Assembly: GCA_030068145.1 (NCBI GenBank)
Contig: JAPJBO010000134.1
Location: 124,001 to 188,000, forward strand
Reading direction: 5' to 3'
From: Diplonema papillatum
Lineage: Eukaryota > Euglenozoa > Diplonemea > Diplonemida > Diplonemidae
Length of the DNA: 64,000 nt
A model generated the notes under the pieces. That model saw only the letters and a list, made by a program, of their open reading frames with translations. It was not told the origin of the DNA and did no database searches. Below are positions 50,846 to 60,541 of this stretch, one piece after another. Made by a program: the position numbers and the translations under genes. The first letter of the stretch is position 1; each line of letters begins with the position of its first letter.

Positions 50846-51172
50846 CATTCGAGACTGAAGGTCCTATGAACATAGCCTCTATTCGAGCCAACCCGGCTTT
50901 TGTCTATGAAAAAGTGTATTGTTTTTGGACTAGATGATAGTGCGGAGCAAGCTTTTTTTTCCCCCTGCCAAAATGCATAGGGGTGACAGAGTGAGCGGGC
51001 GCCGGCCTTCAGGCCGGTCGGCCCGGGTTCGAACCCCGTCCATCACACTTTTCCGGTCGAAGTTTGTTTTCGAGGTTTGTTGGTTCGGGGTCTAGTGTGC
51101 CCGAAATTTGCGTTTTTTTGCGGAGTTTCTCGCTATCTCGCGGTATTTGGGTCTCCCCGGGATACCGGGGGG
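50846..51172 (+). repeat. tRNA-derived SINE-like element, partner at 57222-57530
   Basis: The copies share ttcgagactg-aggcctatgaaca at the left, gagccaacccggcttttgt, ttttggactaga, ctgccaaaatgcatagggg and a tRNA-like core. The core has an A-box-like ggtgacagagtgagcggg (50982-50999) and a perfect B-box ggttcgaacccc (51026-51037), spaced as in a pol III promoter. An acceptor stem cannot be formed, so it is not a functional tRNA. In the second copy the B-box is broken (gggtcgaaatt). Confidence 0.7.
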
Positions 51173-51680
51173 GGTCTCCCCCCCCAGGCATCTTGTTAAG
51201 AACCATCCATCCATCCATCAGCCGGCTGACCCCCCCCCCCCCCCTCAGGCTATTTTCACTGTGGAGGGGGGAGACGCTACCTGTCACACTCTAAGGTGGT
51301 CACCACGGTGGGCGGTCAGAAAAAAAAATTTTTTTTTTGCCCCAAATACCCCAAATACCACACTTTGGAAAATTTTTGTGGGCCCACTTTTGGCAGGGAA
51401 TTTTGACCATTTCACCTTAGAGAATTTGACCACCCAGCCTCCAAGGCAACTGCACTGTAGAGGGGGGGGGGGGGGGGGGTCTGGTTTATCCGGCCATCCG
51501 GCCAAAGTGGCTGATCCTTAACAAGAGCGCTGCTCCCCCCCCCCCCCCCCCCCCCCCCCCCCGGATTAGGCGCCGAACTTGCCATCACAGGCCAAACTTG
51601 CTACACGCCGAACTCAGCATCACCAGAGCCCTTACTGTTTCCCGAACTTTAACTGCTGCCTCCATTCTCGCCCCGCGCCG
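51173..51680. repeat. Poly-G/C tracts and dispersed repeat
   Basis: C- or G-runs at about 51176, 51230, 51462 and 51536 punctuate short shared segments: catccatccatcagccggct (as at 31.13 kb, inverted), ccggccatccggcc, and after 51570 a segment also found at 57578-57790 (gcgccgaacttgccatcac, actgtttcccga). These look like nested fragments of repeats related to the SINE-like element. Confidence 0.7.
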
Positions 51681-51774
51681 GTCTTTAGCCGAGCGCACGT
51701 ACTCAAGTGCACAAGTCCCTTTCCAGTAAATCGGGATCGGGGTGCTGCGTCTTCAATGGTTGGCACATCTCCCT

Positions 51775-52045
51775 TTCAGTACGGCGCTTGCGGGTTTGAC
51801 ACCCTAAGCCTCGCACACGTGCTAGGCTCCGTCCGTGTTCCAAGACAGGTGGTAGAAGGTCGCAGTGTCTGACACGAGTCTGCGAGCGCTTTATCACGTC
51901 ACGCCGAAGAGAGCATTGAGTTCTGTAAAGTGCAAGAAGAAAGCAAGGACGGTGTCCGAAGACGCCGACGCGTACCCTTCACTGACGATGCCGCAGGCCA
52001 CCTCCACAACCCATTCCTATCCTGGTCGATCCGAGCGAAGTGGGA
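51775..52045. repeat. Dispersed repeat, direct partner at 61085-61285
   Basis: Shared blocks: gtgtctgaca-gag-ctgcgagcgctt, gatgccgcaggtcac or gccac, acccattcctat and tgatccgagcgaa. The 52 kb copy contains an extra 40 bp in the middle. Neither copy has a recognised coding region. Confidence 0.65.
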
Positions 52046-55000
52046 TTGATTGACAGTGGTATTGTGGCGACAGCAGCTTGGTTCTGACGTTTTCGAGCAT
52101 GAATGCGCTGCCCCCCGTCCGAGAAGGGTTGCGTTGACCTCGCTGAGCTGGGACCGATTCGCTTCATCTGGAGCAGTCGGACCGACTGCTTGCGGTCGCC
52201 TTCGACACAGCAAATCCGAAGGGGGAGCAAAGGGTGAGAAAACGGGCGCACCCACGTGAGAAGGGTGCAGTCCGAACAAGCACCATCACTACTACAACGA
52301 AGCCATGCCGGGACGACTCGCGTAAGGAGGGAGGGAGAAGAGCGAGGGTGCCGAGCCCCGGAAAGAAATGAAGTTGGGCACGGGAAGGGCGGAAAGAAGG
52401 CGGACTGGATTGAAGCGAAGGCCAATTGAGCGAATGCTGCACAGCGCAAGCCGTGGGCTCCAACGCTGGCAACTTTCTTTTTTTTGCCGACAACAACGAG
52501 GCTGGCATGTCCGCAGGGGAGGAAAACCACCGCCGCGGCCCGCGCACCCTTTTAGGTGCACGTCGGCAATCCACCGCCGCAGCAGCCAAAGAGCTCGCTG
52601 AGCGGACGACACCACCGCTCGCTGCCAGTCTCATCTTGGCTGCCGCCCCCGGCCCCACTGCGCTGAAAGGCAGAGCTCGCGGGGGCAGTAGTTCGCCATG
52701 CAGACGGGCAAAGGCCGAGTCGCGTAGAGTCGCGATAGTCCGAGAACGTTTTCTCTGTTCATATTTGCTTTTTAACGGAGGGTGAGAGAACCGGCACCGA
52801 CAGTTTTGCAAGGCGGTGTCTGCACGCAGGCAGACCCGCCTCATCCAACATGACTCCGGACGGTGCTCCGAGGATGCAGCAAGGGGTGGCTCAGTAGCAA
52901 GCAAAGCAGCACGCCTACAGCAGGAAAAGTCTGGGGGAGAAGAAACCCTGGTCGCCGAATTGAGAAGAAAATAATGCGTGCGGTGTGGCTCAACGCGCTC
53001 CGGCGGTTGGCTTAGAACACTTTGAGCCTTCAGCTACTGGGGCTTTAGAATGCTTAAGGGGCACTAAAAACGAACGAAGCATTCCCGGAATGGAAGCTTG
53101 CCCTGATAAACGAAGCGACAGGCGATCAGCATCAACTGATCAACCAAATGATGTGAGTGTGTGTCGATGAATAAGGTAAATGACTAAATGACTGTTGTTC
53201 TTCGCGCGGACAGAGTCCAAGCCTCTCATCATGCTTTTTTTTTTTCGTTTGGCTTCGTTCAGGGCATTAGCTTGGTCTCCGGCCCATTTTCCAAACTTGG
53301 ACCGATAACGGCTTTTTTGCGTTTTCACTGTTTTTCTGCAATTTTTGCACTGAGTTGGCTCGCCTGCCGGTGTCGCACGTGATGTGTCATGGAGCTGTTG
53401 TTCTTTCCCCCGTGCCCGTCCAACTTGCATCCAAACTGGCCACTTCTACTGGTGCTGGGAAGTGGGATTCCCCCTGCGTGCACTCCTTCTGTAGCCTTTG
53501 CTGGTGCAGTGGTTGCCCCTCCAATTGCACATTGGCCACCGCTGCCGGCGCCTGGGGGACGATGCAGTCACGGTAGTGCCATTTTTTTCATTTTTTTTTC
53601 CGGCGGCCTTTCCAAATTCTGACCGACGGTCCAAATGTGGATATAGAAGCTTATCCCCTGCTTCGTTTTACTTTTATGAGCTGCCGTTGTTCCGAAAATG
53701 CGCTCTTCGGCACAGCCGTATTGCTAAGAAGAAAGAAACGGGGGGTTTGCCGAAAACGGGCTGTACGTTTCAGCTTCTGCAGAAGTCTTTTGGTTCTGAG
53801 GGAACTGCAGGTTTCGTATGTCTTAACCATGGTCAAGAGCTCAATTTGGTGCCAGCCGAAGAATCGAAGAAGTCGTGCAGTGAGTGTCGATGATAAAATT
53901 GGGTTTCTTCTCCCGTCTGGATTGAAGGCGGTTTGACTTGGATTATGTCGGGGGTATGAAACAAATGAAACGCAGGAGCTTTTGCTCCGAGGTGCCCCAA
54001 ACTAAGGGGCCCGGTCGGTTCCTAGATCAGTAAGAATGAAACAGAGGCAAACTTGCCCGCGCCCGTGGGCTAAGAGTCTGTGCTGAACACGGGCGGCGAG
54101 ACCACCGGCTGCGCACACACAACTCCCTTTATTTCGTTATGCGCAGCCGGGGTCGCGTGGGGTCCCGCTTGTAACGTTTCGTCGGATTTGAAGATTTTTC
54201 GTGTTTCGTGTATCCGTCGGAGACACCAGCCAGCTTCTGGCGTGAACTACACTTGTACCCCAACGAGGCACTCTCGTGTTGAACACAAGGGTAAAAGCTT
54301 ACTCGATACACGATTCACGGTTCAGTAACGATCTCCTCGGTGTGAAGGCATGGCCAAGAATCCTTTGGCCCTGCAGGAGAAGAACCCGGCCGGAGGTGGC
54401 CTACAGCTACCCCAGGCAACTGGATGCAAGCAAAAAGGATGCGGGTAAGTCCCGCGGACACCCGGTATCCCTGTCTTGTTTATGGGAGCCGCGTTGCCGT
54501 CCTAAAAGTTGTTGTGCCAACAGGGGGTCAAGCGGTAAGGCTGTTGAGAGGAAGGATGCAGTTTGAGGCTGGGTGGGAGGGAGAAAATTTGCAATGGCAT
54601 GTTCTTTGATGCGAGTGTTCAATGCGTACGGTTTCCCATGCAGTGGGTCCCTGTTGCTCTCCTTGTGGAGTGCTGGGATCTCCTCGCCTGAAGCAATCAA
54701 AGCCGTCTCCAAGGGAATTATCTTTCGAGAAAAAGCATCGGATCCCGACCGAAAAAGTGATACCCGTTCCTGATACTCAACGAAAGCTTTGGGGCATCTT
54801 AACTAACGAGCCAGCGTGAAACATCGCGTTTGTCCTCTTTTGCGGTGGAGCGTCTCTACGGGCTTATGTTCAGCGAAAGAGCCCAAGCTACGCCACGCCT
54901 TGATGGTTTGAATCGGTAGCCTCATCGGAAAACCTGTAGCATTCTTTCTCCCGTGTTGCAGGCTTTCCTCGGTGCACATGTGCTCGCGAAAACGTGGCGC

Positions 55001-55391
55001 TGTTTACTTGCCAGTCCCGCCGGATTGATCCAGCGGCCCACACGAGCCCGACGCGCACAATGCAAACAAGCTATGCGACGCCGGTGAGACTCGTCAGCAC
55101 TCAGACCACACCATCGTTCGTGATGACCCGAGCTTGCCTGTTGTTCAGTAGGTTCATTGCACTGAGAACACACATACCCTATTTCGAGTGGCTGGATCAC
55201 CGCCTCTACCGCGATTTTGTGACGACATTGGCCACAGGTACAACATCCTGGAATACTATACACAGAGAGGGAGAGAGAGAGACGAGCTGGAGTGCAGGGA
55301 CCACTCTCCGAGGAGTTTCCGGTCGCCTCACTACTATGCATACATACAGCTTCGTCCTCACGTGATGCAAAGTACAGACACACACGCACAC
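52046..55391. other. About 3.3 kb without a confident gene
   Basis: A minus-strand ATG at 52634 starts a frame MRLAASGGVVRSASSL continuing RRWFSS, which resembles a mitochondrial presequence exon, but no downstream exon was recognised. Other open frames are short. The C-terminal end of the POT transporter should lie in 54.8-55.39 kb, but I could not identify its last exon. Confidence 0.35.
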
Positions 55392-58300
55392 CTGTGGCGA
55401 AACTGGAGAGTGAAGGGGATGACGAGGAATAGCAGCCATCCTCCGGAAACGAAGTAGATGTAGACCATGTTGGGGGGCTTCACAACGGGGGAGATAATGA
55501 TGCCGATGATGCTGCCTGCAGCGTTCGTGAGGAGGAACATGGCCATGATGACGCTCTTCATCGACTTCGGAGCCTCCGTGTACGCGTACTCGAGGCCTCC
55601 CACCGACGCGAAGATCTCGCTCATGGCAATCGTGAAGTAGGGCGGTATTTGCCACCACACGGAAATCGTCTTCCCCTCATCCGCGATGTACTGTGGGGGT
55701 GGTGTTTGAATGCGTGGCTTAGAGTGGAATGGTGTCTGAAGCGAAGTGTTGGGCCAATCCACCCCCTGCTGATAGACGAGTCAACGCCACGCGGTGCGGG
55801 CTTTTGATATTAATCATCACAGCTGTGACAGACAGCTGCGAGCTGCAGGCAATTCGAGGAAGACTGGCTCAAGTATGGCCCTTTCCCATTATCTCCATAC
55901 AAATTTTGAGCCACGGCTTGATGCTCGGGTGTGACGCGTAGGCCGAGCCGCAGCATCGGTAGACCAGCCTCAGAAGCTGGAGCTAGAGCTGGAGTAAAAA
56001 AAGGTGGATTTACACTCGTTTTAGTTGTAGCGCACCCGCTTTTCGGGTGTGACTCAGGCGCGCCTCCTTAACTTCGGCAGACTCCGCCGTGTAGCTTAGA
56101 CTTGTAAAGAGTTAACCAACATGGCTCGCCGAGGAAATACGGGACTCTCACCCTCTGTGGATACCCCTTTCCAGGAGACTTACCTCGACTCCCAGTTGTG
56201 TCCCCAAGCAGCTTGCGCCACTACGTTCCGGATATCCGTAGAACACCGGTGCAGGCTTGGGCTCTGCGTTCCCTGACACACCGGCACTCGCCAAAAAAAG
56301 GGGGGCAGAAGATGTCGCTGTGCACCTGCCGTCCTGCAGCGGCCCGCGTGAGCGCAAGTTCAAAGTAAAAAAGAAAGCGTACGTCGTCGTTCTCGTCGTA
56401 GCGGCCGCGCTGGTGGAGGAAGACCTCCAAGGCGCCGCAGTAGAACATCGCGAGGGCGACGAGGAAAAACCCGATGGTGATGCGGCGGAGCGGGCTGGGG
56501 TTCCAGCCGCGGGAGCTGAGGAACGGGAAGACGAACTTGTCGAAGATCGGGATCATGAGGATAAGCGTCGCAGATCCTACCACGTTCAACGACTCTGGGG
56601 ACAGCCACGACGGTTGGTCGAGGATGTCCGCTTGCGAGATCATGTTCGAGAACATCTGGTTGTAGCACAGCCAGTAGAACGGGAAGTACAGCAGCGGCAC
56701 GCATACCGACAGCGCGATCTTGAAGTCCGCCGCGTCCTGCGCGTACTCCTTGCTGCCGGCAGCCCAGTCCAGCCAGTGCTCCTTCGCCGCGTACCGGCCG
56801 CACTCCTTCGCTGCGGCCCTCTCCTTCAACGCAAACTTCGACGCGCTGTAACACCTCGACAACAACGACCCCGTGGGGGGCTGGCACACGTACAAGTTCA
56901 TGACCTTTCCCGAGTAGAAAATCGCGATCGCTGTCAAGAACGTGATCAACGGGAGCCCGAAGGAAGCCCAGTATCCCTGTGTCCGGGTTTGTTTGTAGGT
57001 GAAGTCCCTTGTGCAAAAAAAGCTCTTTGTATGAACAGGAAAACATTCCGCCAGAAGCTGTACGTCATAAGAAGTCTGTTCAGAAGGATAGAACTCTGTC
57101 TATACAAGAAACCAAAGCACCACTTCTCCTTCTAGACTGTTTCGTGGGGTGAGTCTTCTCTTTTCCTGATACAGACTACCAGCCAGCTGCTTTCCTAATT
57201 CGCAGTGCTACTGATGCTAAAGATTTTTCGAGACTGGAGGCCTATGAACATGCAATGTGACTAGCATCTATTTGAGCCAACCCGGCTTTTGTTCTGAGAA
57301 AAACGTGTACTGTTTTTGGACTAGATAATTGTGCGGTGCTAGCTTTTTCCCCTGCCAAAATGCATAGGGGTGGCAAAGTGACCGGGTGCCGGCCTTCACC
57401 CGGTAGGCCCGGGTCGAAATTATTTTCGGGGTTTGTTGGTTTTTGGGGTCTAATGTGCCCAAAATGGGGGTTTTGCGGAGTTTCTCAATGTTCGCGGTTT
57501 TTGGGTAACCCCGGGTGGTCAGTCTGGGAAAACGGAGTCGGGTGGGGGTCCGGGGGGGGGTCGTCTTTCCGGGTACTGGCGCCGAACTTGCCATCACCGG
57601 CCAAACGTCGCATCACTCGAGCTTCACTCGAACAGCTTCGCCCGAACGTTGCTTACCAGAACTTAGCATCGCCTGAACTTTGCTTCACCAGAACTTAGCT
57701 TCGCCCGGACGTTGCTTCGCCCGAACTTAGCTTCACCAGAACTTAGCTTCGCCCGAACTTTACTGTTTCCCGAGCTTTAACACACTATCGAGAAGAAGAG
57801 AGAACAAGGCAACTCTGGAGCAAGAGCGTAACGATCGACCGCAGCATGCTAAGAAGCTTGAATCGGTGCTTGCACAGTGTTACAACCTCGTCTGCTTTGC
57901 CGTGTGACTACCCACCCGTCTCTACGAGCTTGCCTTCAGCACATACACGAAGCCTCGGAAATTGGTAGCGAAACCCTGAATGGCAAAAAGCATTTGTTAC
58001 GTGTGGCATACCGTTCCGTCCTCATCTCCGTCTTCCAAAATCTTCTTGTCTCCGATAACATCGTGCAGGATCGGCGTGGTGAGAATGCCTACGAAGGCCC
58101 CTATGTTGATGCACCAGTAGAACCACCGAAAGACCGTAGAGTAGGCCTTTCCCGAAGCGTTGCGCATCTGGTCAGCCATCAGGGTCGACACGTTGGACTG
58201 TTTGAGTTCAAGGGAGATGCGTGCCGGCGGTCGCAGCCTTTGGTCATAGGTTAGGGCTGAGTGATCTACGTCAACTCGCCTACGAGAGATTCGCAGCAAC

Positions 58301-59365
58301 ACGTTCGAATGCACAAGAGGTTGCGTTCGGCATAGTATTTCAGTTCGTGTTTGAAGTATGGACATGCATTGCGGTGGTGCTACTATTGTTCATCCACGGG
58401 CGCTTCACTCCACTGGCAGTAACCCACACAACTGCCACCAGCTTTCCCCGCGCCAGCTGCCTGCCTGGAATAGTTTCTCGACAAAAGGTGGACATCTGCA
58501 TCGACGAAAAGGCGCACTTCCGAACATCAGTTCAAAAAATACTCGATGTAGCTGCGTTGACTCCGAATGGAAGGGAGGAAATGTAGAGGTGGAGAGGCAA
58601 ATACATTACAAACACGTCTGATTTGTTCTTCGCTTACCAGGACTTTGACCTTTTGTGTTTGTGTGTCTTGTCGTGTCGCATGACCTCACGTCCGTCCGAC
58701 ACGTGGTTCGGTAGTTACAGCACTTGGGATCCCTTCGGTTCTTTGTCTGGCAGCATCGTCGAGCATTTCCTTCCAAGCTGGGGCTTATGTAAAAAAGAAA
58801 AATCGGAACAGACCTTGATACCCCCCATGCCCAATCCAATGAAGAAGCAGGCGGTCCCGAACAGCATGTTTACGTGCCAGCCGGGGTCTTCGGGGAAGTC
58901 GTTCCAGTAGAACGGCAGCGCTTGGAAGAAGAGGCAAGCCAACCCAAACGTGAAGAAGCCAGCGAACAACAGCAACGCCCGCACACGCCCTGTGTACGTG
59001 TCTGCCACGTACCCACCGAGCACCGTGGCTGAGTAGCCCCAGAAGTTGAAAGCATTGTAGACGGCGTTTGCCTCGCCTTGAGAGTACTCCAGCAGATTCT
59101 GCATGTACGGGTAGAAGACGATCGTGGCCCCGTAGAAGGACAACCGCTCGCACAGCTCAACGACCAGGATGAAGTAAGCAGACGACGGCCACTGCATTGA
59201 GTCCCCGGCCTCCGACGGCAGGATCGGCTTCTTCTCGAGATCATCGTCTTCGTCGCTGAGTGGCTGCAACGGCGCGCTCGTATTCCCCCTTGCCGCCGCG
59301 TGCAGCTGCTCGAGGTCCGCTGGCTCCTTGTCAGCCTGCAGCGGGTTCTTCTGGGGCGTTCCCAT
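55392..59365 (-). CDS. POT/PTR2-family proton-coupled oligopeptide transporter
   Basis: Exons 58814-59365, 58012-58197, 56383-56976 and 55392-55690, all GT-AG, with the first three junctions in phase 0 (about 543 residues seen). Exon 1 has an acidic cytoplasmic N-terminus and TM1 with the proton-coupling E-x-x-E-R motif (VVELCERLSFYG). The first splice joins GMGGIK to SNVSTLMADQ. Exon 2 has the PTR2 signature FYWCINIGAF. Exon 3 carries a long hydrophilic loop and further TM helices. Exon 4 has the family hallmark EIFASVGGLEYAYTEAPKSMKS. Import of di- and tripeptides, or nitrate as in plant NRT1 relatives, at the plasma membrane or vacuole is the expected role; substrate cannot be told. The last exon is not identified. 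Confidence 0.82.
56099..56270. repeat. Inverted repeat partner of 59490-59660
   Basis: Reverse-complement similarity over about 165 bp: ctacggatat, ggcgcaagctgc-tgggg-cacaactgg, gtcgaggtaagt, gtatccacagagggtga-agtcccgtatttcctcg and gccatgttggttaactc. One copy lies in the third intron of the POT gene, the other about 125 bp upstream of its ATG. An antisense transcript from either would pair with the other. Confidence 0.8.
57222..57530 (+). repeat. SINE-like element, second copy, in POT intron 2
   Basis: Matches 50846-51172. Box A-like gtggcaaagtgaccggg is preserved and box B degraded. It is followed at 57578-57790 by tandem cttagcttcgcccgaac-like 22-bp repeats. Confidence 0.7.
58535..58800. 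repeat. Repeat at the start of POT intron 1
   Basis: Partner of 49396-49680. On the minus strand, the donor GT is at 58813-58812 and the repeat begins about 12 bp later at 58800. It occupies the first 45 percent of the 616-bp intron. Confidence 0.85.
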
Positions 59366-59660
59366 TCTGTATCCCTCCTTTCTCTCTTGGGTTTCCGCAC
59401 CAATTTGTGGCCAGCGGCTATGGTCCGTGCCTTGTGTTTCCTTTCTTCTTCTTTTTGTTCAGACACGGGCAGGGAATATTAGTGCAGGGCTGGAGCGGTG
59501 CCTGGGTGTCAAGCCTGAACCCGCGTCTACGGATATTAAAAATGCGGCGCAAGCTGCCTGGGGGCACAACTGGCGTCGAGGTAAGTGGGGTATCCACAGA
59601 GGGTGAAAGTCCCGTATTTCCTCGACGAGCCATGTTGGTTAACTCCTTGCAAGCACGAGT

Positions 59661-60047
59661 CGCTCGGTTTTGAAAGGCTGAGTTAATCGGCAGGTTTTCC
59701 TCTAAGTTCCGGTTGGATCGGATCAGAGTTGGGTGTCCCTTCCGCACAATTCTCAGTACCGATAAGCCGGTCCATCCCTATCTCCTGGAACTGCATCGAA
59801 TTGCCTGCCGCTGTTCGTTGTAGCGAATCGAGGTCCACCACGGCCTATCAGGGACATCCCTATCCCTGGAGCTGCATTCTTCTGTCTATCACAGTTTCCG
59901 CCGCGGATTCTTTGCATTCCAACCAAAAGGAGACGATGAAAGTCCTGGAGACGCAGTTGAGGACGAGCAGGCACGCGTTCACCGGCGAGGCGTGGGGGAT
60001 GGACCTCTTTCCCACGTACAGGGCAGAGCGGCCGGACGAGCACGAGA
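59661..60047. other. Unassigned interval
   Basis: A duplicated fragment tccatccctatctcctggaa / acatccctatccctggagct lies at 59771-59870. No gene was recognised. Confidence 0.3.
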
Positions 60048-60541
60048 TTGGCGGCCTACGACGACGCGACGGGCAGACGGAAAGGAAGCAGAAGAAAAGT
60101 TGTTGAGGGGGACTCGTGGTACGTGCCAGAGGGGATCCCGAGGAACGAGACGAAAGGCGGAAGGGTGTTTCCTCAGCACCAGAAAGCGAAGTACGACGGG
60201 TGCAAGCGCCGGGCCAAAACGGTTGCGTGGTGTTGTGAGACCACCACCAGGAGGGCGACGGCCCCGCGGTGAAAATGTGCACGGAGCACAGAATGACGCG
60301 ACGCGCCACGTGCGGGACGACGACCGAATGCTGCAACAACCACCACCACCGATGCCTAGACCACGGAATGCCCACGTGCGAGCACTGCAGGAGGCCCGGG
60401 CAGTGCTGTCGGAAAGGACACCATCGAGCGGCGGTAGCGAGAGGGGGTCGGGACGACGGAGAAGCGGAAGGCGGAGCTGATAAGCCCCGCGGCAGCAGCG
60501 TCTCCGCCGAAGCAAACGATGCGGTCCACACACGTCTTTAG
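60048..60541 (+). pseudogene. Second Cys/His-repeat family member, frameshifted
   Basis: 60048-60230 encodes a segment that aligns with the region before and in module 1 of the 42.5 kb protein (RVFPQHQKAKYDGCKRR against RVCPLHGKPRCEGC). From about 60240 similarity moves to another frame (DHHQEGDGPAVKMCTEHRMT against NHHEDGDGLAVKMMCTQHRMT) and continues through modules 2 and 3 (CLDHGMPTCEHC, CCRKGHH). A stop in the second frame lies just before the switch. One frameshift or a tiny intron is needed to make a complete protein. Orientation is opposite to the first member. Confidence 0.55.

Noticed and set aside
50982-51050. Functional tRNA gene
   Set aside because: A and B boxes are present, but the 5' and 3' ends cannot form an acceptor stem and the anticodon arm is a 6-bp stem with a 4-base loop. 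A homologous degraded copy exists at 57.4 kb. Better called SINE-like.
51536-51562. Long homopolymer C and G runs as biological signals
   Set aside because: They are probably part of dispersed repeats, but their exact lengths are unreliable in most sequencing data, so I draw no conclusion from them.
59490-59660. 5' fragment of LSU rRNA
   Set aside because: acccgc, atattaa and agagggtgaaagtcccgt recall 28S sequence, but the inverted copy at 56.1-56.3 kb lacks the first part of the resemblance, and the segment between the motifs is far too short. Too weak to call.
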